DNA from: Coix lacryma-jobi var. lacryma-jobi
Taxonomy: Eukaryota > Streptophyta > Magnoliopsida > Poales > Poaceae
Length of the DNA: 64,000 bases
NCBI GenBank assembly: GCA_009763385.1
Contig: CM019826.1
Span: 93,604,848-93,668,847, forward strand
Direction of reading: 5' to 3'
Shown: positions 57,938-64,000 of the stretch, piece by piece
Layout: each line of letters starts with the position of its first letter
Position numbering within the stretch: position 1 is the stretch's first letter
The notes under the pieces: model-generated
Database searches by the model: none
What the model saw: only the letters and a program-made list of their open reading frames with translations
Told to the model about the DNA's origin: nothing
Position numbers and translations under genes: made by a program

Positions 57938-59965
57938 TGAAGGACCGAGAAGCAACCAGAAAGCGACCAGAGGGGGGGTGAATGGGAGCTTCAAATTTTC
58001 CTTTCGGAAACTAGTAGTCACTGTCCCAAGAATCAACCCCCAAAGCAAACCTTAGAGCTTGCTAGTGTCCACGACCCTAGGTGTAGGGTGGATGCTTCCA
58101 AGAAGCACAGCGGGACACTACACAACTCGAGAAAGCCAACGCAAAAGACAGAAATCGAATCCGACCAAGAACGAGCCAACCGCGAATGAAAACGTGCTGA
58201 GACAGTACTGACCGGACTCACCCTGCGTCCGGTCAACAAGCACCGGACGCGTCCGGTCACAGAAAAACAGTTATGGAACCTCTCTGTTCCTGATCGGACT
58301 CACTGAAGGGAGCGTCCGGTCGTTTGTACAGAGCGTCCGGTCGAACAGCAAAAACGCACGTGAACAGTAGCTCCGTCGAGTCCGATCACACAGGGAATGG
58401 AGCGTCCGGTCAAGACCAAAAGGGATACAGTGAGTGTTCAACCACCGGACGCACAGCCTGAGCGTCCGGTTGACACGATCAAGCGTCCGGTCACCCCGTG
58501 AATGCATGGTTCGTCCACCGATTCGACTCAATCCCACCCAAAACGAAACCTCTAGGGTTCAAACTTGGTGAGTAGAATCACAAGGAGGATAGTGAGCTAT
58601 CTCTAAGAGATCATGGCTCGAACCTATCTCCAAATCGATGAATCGAAGAATTTCGGGGGAGGGGAGAAAACTTGACCCGAAACGAAAATCGAACGATCTC
58701 CTAGACCGTGAGGTTAGAGGAGAATTCCTTCGGTGGAAAGAAGTGCCTCACGATCTAGAACAACTTGGTTCAAACGGTTTTGCAAAAGATGAACCGAGCA
58801 AAGAGATCAAGCGAAGAGAAAATCATGGAGAAAAAGGATTCCGCGAAGAACACGAACAAAACGCGAATCACAACCACGAATTGCAACCGTGTGGCTGCCA
58901 CACGCTACAACAGTGAGGATACGGCCTCACTTCCTCAGAATCAACAGTACACAAAGGCAAGTCTCTCTGCGGATCTCAGCTAGCTACAACAGGGGATGGG
59001 AGAGCAGGAAACCCTAAGTGCGAAAGAGCAAATGACTGAGATCGATGGGAGGAGGGTGTCTCCCGACTACTTATCCTACTACTAGCCTAAGTCTATTTCC
59101 TACTCTACCCCTCTCTATTCTAATTACAGAGCGAACCAGCTAAACCCTAGGGTTATTCTGGACCAACTCGGTGGTAGGTGTATCCGACGGCCACGCCCGC
59201 ACAATTCGAAGCATTGCCTCGACGCAACCTCAGGATCGCCGCCACGTGCCGCCCTTGCTCTGCACCCCCGGTTTTGTGGCCCAAACCGGGAAACAAGCCT
59301 TTTCTAGCCAACCCCCGGTTTTGAGGCCCAAACCGGGAAACCAGCCCACCAGCATCTGAGTTTTGAGGCCAAACTCAGCAAACCCTCAGCGCCCAGGTTT
59401 TGAGGCCCAAACCTGGAAACCGTCCTCAGCCCGAGTTTTGTGGCCAAACTCAGAAACCCTCAGCCCGAGTTTTGTGGCCAAACTCGGAAACCGTCCACGC
59501 CCAGGTTTTGAGGCCCAAACCTGGAAACCGTCCATCCGATGGTTTTTCTCTGGCTCTACCACCAAACCGACGTCGTAGAGGGGATGCACAGCCCGTGCAC
59601 CCCGTCCACCGACACGTGTCCCTGGGTCCACGACTCAGGCAACACATGACCGCACTTCTTCACTTGTCGTCGTCACAGGCTGCCAGCCACCACAGCTGAT
59701 CCTCGGGCCTCTGGTCCCTCAGTCCAAGCCACACGTCCGCCCTTCACCGCTCGGTACCTCGGCATGGCACGTCCGTCGCACGGCACGCCCATCCTTCACC
59801 GCACCCGGTCCATCGGCACGGCACGTCTCAACTTGACCTTCACCTCGCCGTCGATCACTGTATCCATGCTCGACACCTGCACAACACAAGCCAAAGAACA
59901 TGCGCATCATCCCAGTTGACAATCACTCAACACTCAGAGACCCGGCATACACCCATGTATCCGCA
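57938..59965 (-). repeat. 3' LTR of element D
   Basis: 2028 bp. On the minus strand it has TGCGGATACATGG...CGGTCCTTCA ends. It holds the GACCGGACGC array (about 58200-58500) and a seven-unit hairpin array (about 59265-59525). The stem types of that array are CCCGG (twice), TGAG, CCAGG, CCGAG (twice, one with a mismatch) and CCAGG. Confidence 0.9.
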
Positions 59966-61652
59966 ATCTCCCCCTTGATGAGTGCATTGTCAACTACTCA
60001 CACAAATCATAATGAAAAGAAGAATAAGGAAGAAGGAGGAAGGAGAAGGAGAAAACTCAACCAAATGACCCAAAAGCATAGCAAAGCCGAAGAAGGTCAA
60101 GTGGAAAGAGCGAAAGAACTTGGTCCCCAAAGACATGGGCAACGGCTCGACGCAACCAAGCAAAGCAAAGCTAGCCCTCAAGAAGAGGTAGAACAGGCTC
60201 AACACCGCTAGCAAATGCCAATTGGAAACTCCAGAGAAAAGAGCTCAAGCCAATTGAAACCGAATGAAAATCGAAGCAAAATGCTAGTCCCTCAAGATAG
60301 AGGCACAGAGGCTCAACACAACTAGCAAAGAAAGCTCGAAACCGATGCCTTTCGGCCAAGCACGCTCCGAACCAATTGGAATGACTCCAAACTAAAAGAG
60401 AACCAATCGAAGACAAAATGCCCTGAAAATGTTTGCTAGTTCCTCAAGACAGAGGCAAAGGCTCAACACAACTAGCAAACTCCCCCTCGACAAGTGCAAG
60501 CAACTAGGAAAATCCCCCTTAGGTCCAACATGAGAAGAGCACAAAGATTTGAAATTCTCCCCCTTGACGAAAACTCCCCTTTAGTTGAACATCCAGGAGA
60601 CATATGATTTGCAATTTCTCCCCCTTAGTTGAAAATGCACTAATCAAGAAAAGGCATCAAGGCAAGAAACTCCTCCTTCCAACATGCATATGAAGTCAGA
60701 AATGCAAGTTAGCAGCTTCAGGCATATAGTCAAAAGAGTGCAAGAATGCTCTAAACAGTATAACTCCAATGACTCAACTAAGCACTCAAATAGCGAAGGC
60801 TCAAACTGATCACACATACGAAATATGAACATATGAGCATGTGAGCAGTCTTTAGCCAAAAAGATAGTCACCATCAAAATAACACTACACATGTATAGAC
60901 AGGAATCCAAACAAGTGCTAAACATGTATACAAGGTGAACTACCCCTAGCAAAGTTCAATCATCATGCATAGGAATGAACCATATACTTGTGATTTCATT
61001 TTTATATCGGAGTTGCAGCGGTGAAATTACACAAGTTTAATTTCAGCATGTGATTGCGAGAGGTTGAAAGCTTGTCTTTGCCTAACTTTTCAACCGTGCG
61101 AAGCCTATGCATATGCAATCAGAAGCTTAAAGCAACGGTTTCGGTCATACACTACACGGCTCAAGTTTAACTCAAAGTGCAACGAGAAACAGTCTCGATA
61201 CCGTGAGGTGTTGACAAGCAATCCCATCTCGATCTTTTCAATTCACTAAAACTTGGTTCAAATTTTAAACATGATATGAACAAACCAAGCAAGTGAATGA
61301 CTCATAACTAGAGACATAGCAACCTAGCATATATGAAAAGCACGAGTGAACTCAACATATCCTACACATGCTAGTTGCATATCTCAATGGTGAACATTTT
61401 CAGATTGTTAGTTATTGAGTAAATTCACCATTTCAAAATAGCTCAGCTCACAACATGTACTAGTGATCAGAAGGAACATAAGCTACAAGCATCAATATAA
61501 GCATCAGAGCATACTACATAGAGCATAGTTACATTCTAGTGATTATAAACATGAAGCTCAGAATGTAAATGCGTATGCTAAAATGCAAAAGAGAAGAAGA
61601 TCAAAAGAAAGAGAATCAGTCTATTATACAAGATCCAAAATGTTTCCCCCAT
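59966..61652 (-). other. Element D polypurine tract and 3' region
   Basis: The purine tract complement ATCTCCCCCTT (59966-59976) borders the LTR. The region then mirrors 16822-18517 of C. The long-loop hairpins are kept: GTTTGCTAGT/ACTAGCAAAC (60431-60440 with 60471-60480), TGCTAGT/ACTAGCA (60282-60288 with 60321-60327), GCTAGC pair (60170-60175 with 60205-60210), and a CTTGGTC pair (60119 with 60160) that now has one mismatch. No gene is seen. Confidence 0.85.
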
Positions 61653-63452
61653 CTAAAAGGGGAAACATACACCAAGCTCACCCCTCAACCGATTAAAGGT
61701 TGATTCGTCTAAAGGCTTGGTGAAAATATCAGCCAGTTGATGATGAGTATCGACATGACGAAGGTCGATATCACCCTTCTCCTGGTGGTCTCGCAGAAAA
61801 TGAAAGCGCACATCAATGTGTTTGGTCTTCGAGTGAAGCACGGGGTTCTTAGCAACGCTAATGGCACTCGTGCTGTCACAAAGCAAAGGCACGCGAGAAA
61901 AGCTCAGACCAAAATCACGCAAAGTGGCCATCATCCAGAGCAACTGGGAACAGCTGCTAGCCGCAGCAACATACTCAGCCTCCGTAGTAGACTGGGCGAC
62001 ACTAGACTGCTTGCGAGAAGACCACGAAACAAGAGAAGAACCAATAAACTGGCAAGTCCCAGAAGTGGACTTGCGCTCAATACGGCAACCAGCAAAATCG
62101 GCCTCCGAATAACCGCAAAGGGAGAGGGTGGAGGAAGCAGAATACCAAATCCCAAACTCAGGTGTGAAACGAAGGTACCTGAAAATCCGCTTCACTGCCT
62201 GACGGTGAGAGGTGTGCGGCGACGCCTGAAAACGCGCACACAGACACACCGCGAACTGAATGTCCGGGCGTGTCGCCGTCAGGTAGAGGAGCGACCCGAT
62301 CATGCTGCGGTACTCCTTCTGGTCCACTGCTTCTCCATCCGCATCCGCATCCAGGGCAGTCGTCGTCGACATGGGTGTTGGAAGAGGCTTGGCCTCACCC
62401 ATATCGAACCGCTTCAGCAAGTCCTTGGTGTACTTGCCCTGGTGCACAAACGTCCCCTCTCGGGATTGCTTGATTTGCAACCCGAGAAAGAATGTCAGCT
62501 CGCCCATCATGCTCATATCAAACTCCCTGCTCATAGTATCTGCAAACTTGGCAACCAAAACGTGAGAAGAACCACCGAAAATGATATCATCCACGTAAAT
62601 CTGGACCAAGAGAGTGTCTTTGCCTTGCCTGAGGAGAAAGAGCGTTTTATCTACACATCCCATTTTAAAACCCTTAGCAAGCAAAAAGGTTTTCAACCTA
62701 TCATACCAGGCTCTAGGGGCTTGTTTCAAACCATATAAAGCTTTGAGAAGTTTAAAAACATGGTTTGGAAACTTGGGATTTTCAAAACCGGGGGGTTGCT
62801 CAACATACACTTCCTCTTCTATGTAGCCGTTTAAGAAGGCACTCTTGACATCCATTTGAAAGAGTTTAAAACCTTTGGATGCAGCAAAAGCCAAGAGTAT
62901 CCTAATAGCCTCCAAACGAGCTACAGGAGCAAAAGTCTCCTCAAAGTCTATCCCCTCCTTCTGACTATAACCCTTCGCTACAAGCCTGGCCTTGTTTCTA
63001 ACAACGTGGCCATCCTCTCCTTGCTTGTTTTTGAAAACCCATTTTGTCCCAATAGGATTACAGTTAGAAGGAGGTGGAACTAGAACCCAAACCCGATTTC
63101 GCTCAAAATTTTCTAACTCCTCATGCATGGCATTGAACCAATCCGGATCCGTCAAAGCGTGTCCAACATCTCGGAGCTCAAAATTAGCAACAAAAGCAGA
63201 ATGAGCGAAGTGAGAGATGTGCTGTGACCTGGACCGAGTAACCCATTCGTCGATGCTGCCGATCATCTGCTGAGGCGGGTGCTGGCGCCGGATGTGTCGT
63301 GGCGCCTCCCGAGCTGAAGTAGCCTCCCCCTCAACAGCAGCTGGTGCCTCCCCGGGTACAAATGGTACCGCTTGGGGTGGCGGATCCCACGGCCCCCAGG
63401 AAGAAGAGGTGTCGGGGCCGTGAGTCATCGTAGAAGCCGCTCTTTGCGGCAC
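61653..63452 (-). CDS. pol: Element D reverse transcriptase and RNase H, open frame
   Basis: An uninterrupted frame of 599 codons. It starts in the Pro/Ala-rich IN-RT linker and covers copia RT (TKWVFKNKQGE, FQMDVKSAFLNGYIEEEV, catalytic IYVDDIIFGG near 62590) and RNase H (YSEADFAGCRIERKSTSGTC, STTEAEYVAAAS, LCDSTSAISVAKN, HHQLADIFTKPLDE). It ends VCFPF at 61653. In RNase H the usual D of the GYSDADFAGC motif is E here (GYSEADFAGC; element C has D), which could weaken activity. The frame depends on pol fusion upstream, so translation from this point alone is unlikely. Confidence 0.88.
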   Translation of the reverse strand: MPQRAASTMTHGPDTSSSWGPWDPPPQAVPFVPGEAPAAVEGEATSAREAPRHIRRQHPPQQMIGSIDEWVTRSRSQHISHFAHSAFVANFELRDVGHALTDPDWFNAMHEELENFERNRVWVLVPPPSNCNPIGTKWVFKNKQGEDGHVVRNKARLVAKGYSQKEGIDFEETFAPVARLEAIRILLAFAASKGFKLFQMDVKSAFLNGYIEEEVYVEQPPGFENPKFPNHVFKLLKALYGLKQAPRAWYDRLKTFLLAKGFKMGCVDKTLFLLRQGKDTLLVQIYVDDIIFGGSSHVLVAKFADTMSREFDMSMMGELTFFLGLQIKQSREGTFVHQGKYTKDLLKRFDMGEAKPLPTPMSTTTALDADADGEAVDQKEYRSMIGSLLYLTATRPDIQFAVCLCARFQASPHTSHRQAVKRIFRYLRFTPEFGIWYSASSTLSLCGYSEADFAGCRIERKSTSGTCQFIGSSLVSWSSRKQSSVAQSTTEAEYVAAASSCSQLLWMMATLRDFGLSFSRVPLLCDSTSAISVAKNPVLHSKTKHIDVRFHFLRDHQEKGDIDLRHVDTHHQLADIFTKPLDESTFNRLRGELGVCFPF

Positions 63453-64000
63453 TGCAGGTGGAGGAGGTGCTGGGTCATCTATCCTTCAGCACCTTCTTCA
63501 TCATCATCAAAAAGAGGCTCGCCAACCTCATTATCACCTGCACGCTCAAAGCGAGAAGAAGGACAAACCATGCTCTCGTCGAAGGTGACATCGGATGTCT
63601 CCATGACTCGGTTAGTGTCAAGGTTAAGTACACGATAAGCTCGAGTGTGAGTGCCATAACCCAAAAACACACCGTCAGAAGAACGAGACTCAAACTTGTC
63701 TAAGTTGCCCTTTTTGAGTATAAAACAATGGCAACCAAAAACTCAAAAATAACTCACCTTGGGTAGTTTTCCAAAACGCAACTCATAAGAAGTATTTTTC
63801 AAGAAAGCTCGGAGAAAAATGCGATTGGAAATGTAGCATGCAGTGCTCATAGCTTCGGCCCAATATCGCCTAGGAGTCCTATGCTCATCGAGCATCGTCC
63901 TGGCCATCTCAACAAGGGTCCGATTCTTCCTCTCTACAACACCATTTTGTGGCGGTGTGTAGGGGGAAGAAAACTGATGCTCTAAACCCAAAGAGTTACA
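63453..64000 (-). pseudogene. pol: Element D integrase C-terminal part (broken)
   Basis: The frame enters at the window edge with LGLEHQFSSPYTPPQNGVV, including the last catalytic Glu (VVERKN). It stops at TGA 63743-63745 directly after SYF, the same position as the stop in element E (6622). It resumes (FLGYGTHTRAYRVLNLD) and shifts by one base near 63478 to join the RT frame. It is homologous to 14480-15010 of C. Confidence 0.87.

Larger units (their letters stand above)
57938..64000 (-). mobile_element. Sirevirus-type copia element D, 3' portion, same family as C
   Basis: This reads on the minus strand and runs off the right edge. It has the 3' LTR (57938-59965), a polypurine tract complement, a 3' region with hairpins, RT-RNase H and part of integrase. 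It is nearly identical in protein to C, with fewer frame breaks in RT-RH. The possible target duplication beside it is GTCTC (57933-57937). Confidence 0.92.

Noticed and set aside
1..64000. Host genes between elements
   Set aside because: Every junction leads directly from one transposon to another, and no open frame outside element genes shows a cellular domain.

Overview
The window is wall-to-wall nested LTR retrotransposon DNA from a large plant nuclear genome. I see no host gene, tRNA, rRNA or CRISPR array. The mix of Sirevirus-type Ty1/copia elements (long gag with CCHC knuckles, iMet-type primer sites TTGGTATC(A/G)GAGC, repeated AGGGGGAG polypurine tracts) with Tat-like and Athila-like Ty3/gypsy elements points to a grass, probably panicoid. 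Species cannot be fixed from this sequence alone.

Layout, outermost to innermost. An old LTR piece (I, 57515-57937) was hit by an Athila-like LTR (F', 56317-57514). Copia element E (2520-56316) inserted into F' and is the backbone of the window. E's 5' LTR was cut by gypsy F (its LTR is 1244-2519), which was cut by gypsy G (1-1243). E's RNase H region took Sirevirus C (8705-20613, TSD CATGT). The same region, 86 bp further on, took Athila-like gypsy A (20704-44414, minus, TSD ATATC). A's 5' LTR took Tat-type gypsy B (28858-42641, TSD ATTGG). B's tandem repeats took a solo LTR of the C/D family (35233-37356, TSD CAAAC). E's accessory ORF took the gag-only copia H (46251-52823, TSD AGGGG). A second C-family element, D (57938-64000+, minus), inserted into I and runs off the right edge.

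Most coding regions are broken. E, A, B and H carry in-frame stops, many explicable by C-to-T change. C carries only small indels. D keeps an open RT-RNase H frame of 599 codons. A has gag-protease plus an accessory ORF but no RT or integrase. H has only gag. B has a complete pol order including the second RNase H, plus a spliced gene on its opposite strand.

The most unusual signals are these. (1) B's antisense gene starts MARLKQTAR, close to the histone H3 tail. (2) E and A, from different superfamilies, each have an internal TATA box preceded by the same family-specific palindromes found in their own LTRs, placed just upstream of the accessory ORF. (3) The C/D family carries two arrays of tandem hairpins whose stems change in a compensatory way. 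(4) A's LTR end contains two older primer-binding-site modules, as if the LTR boundary moved outward stepwise.
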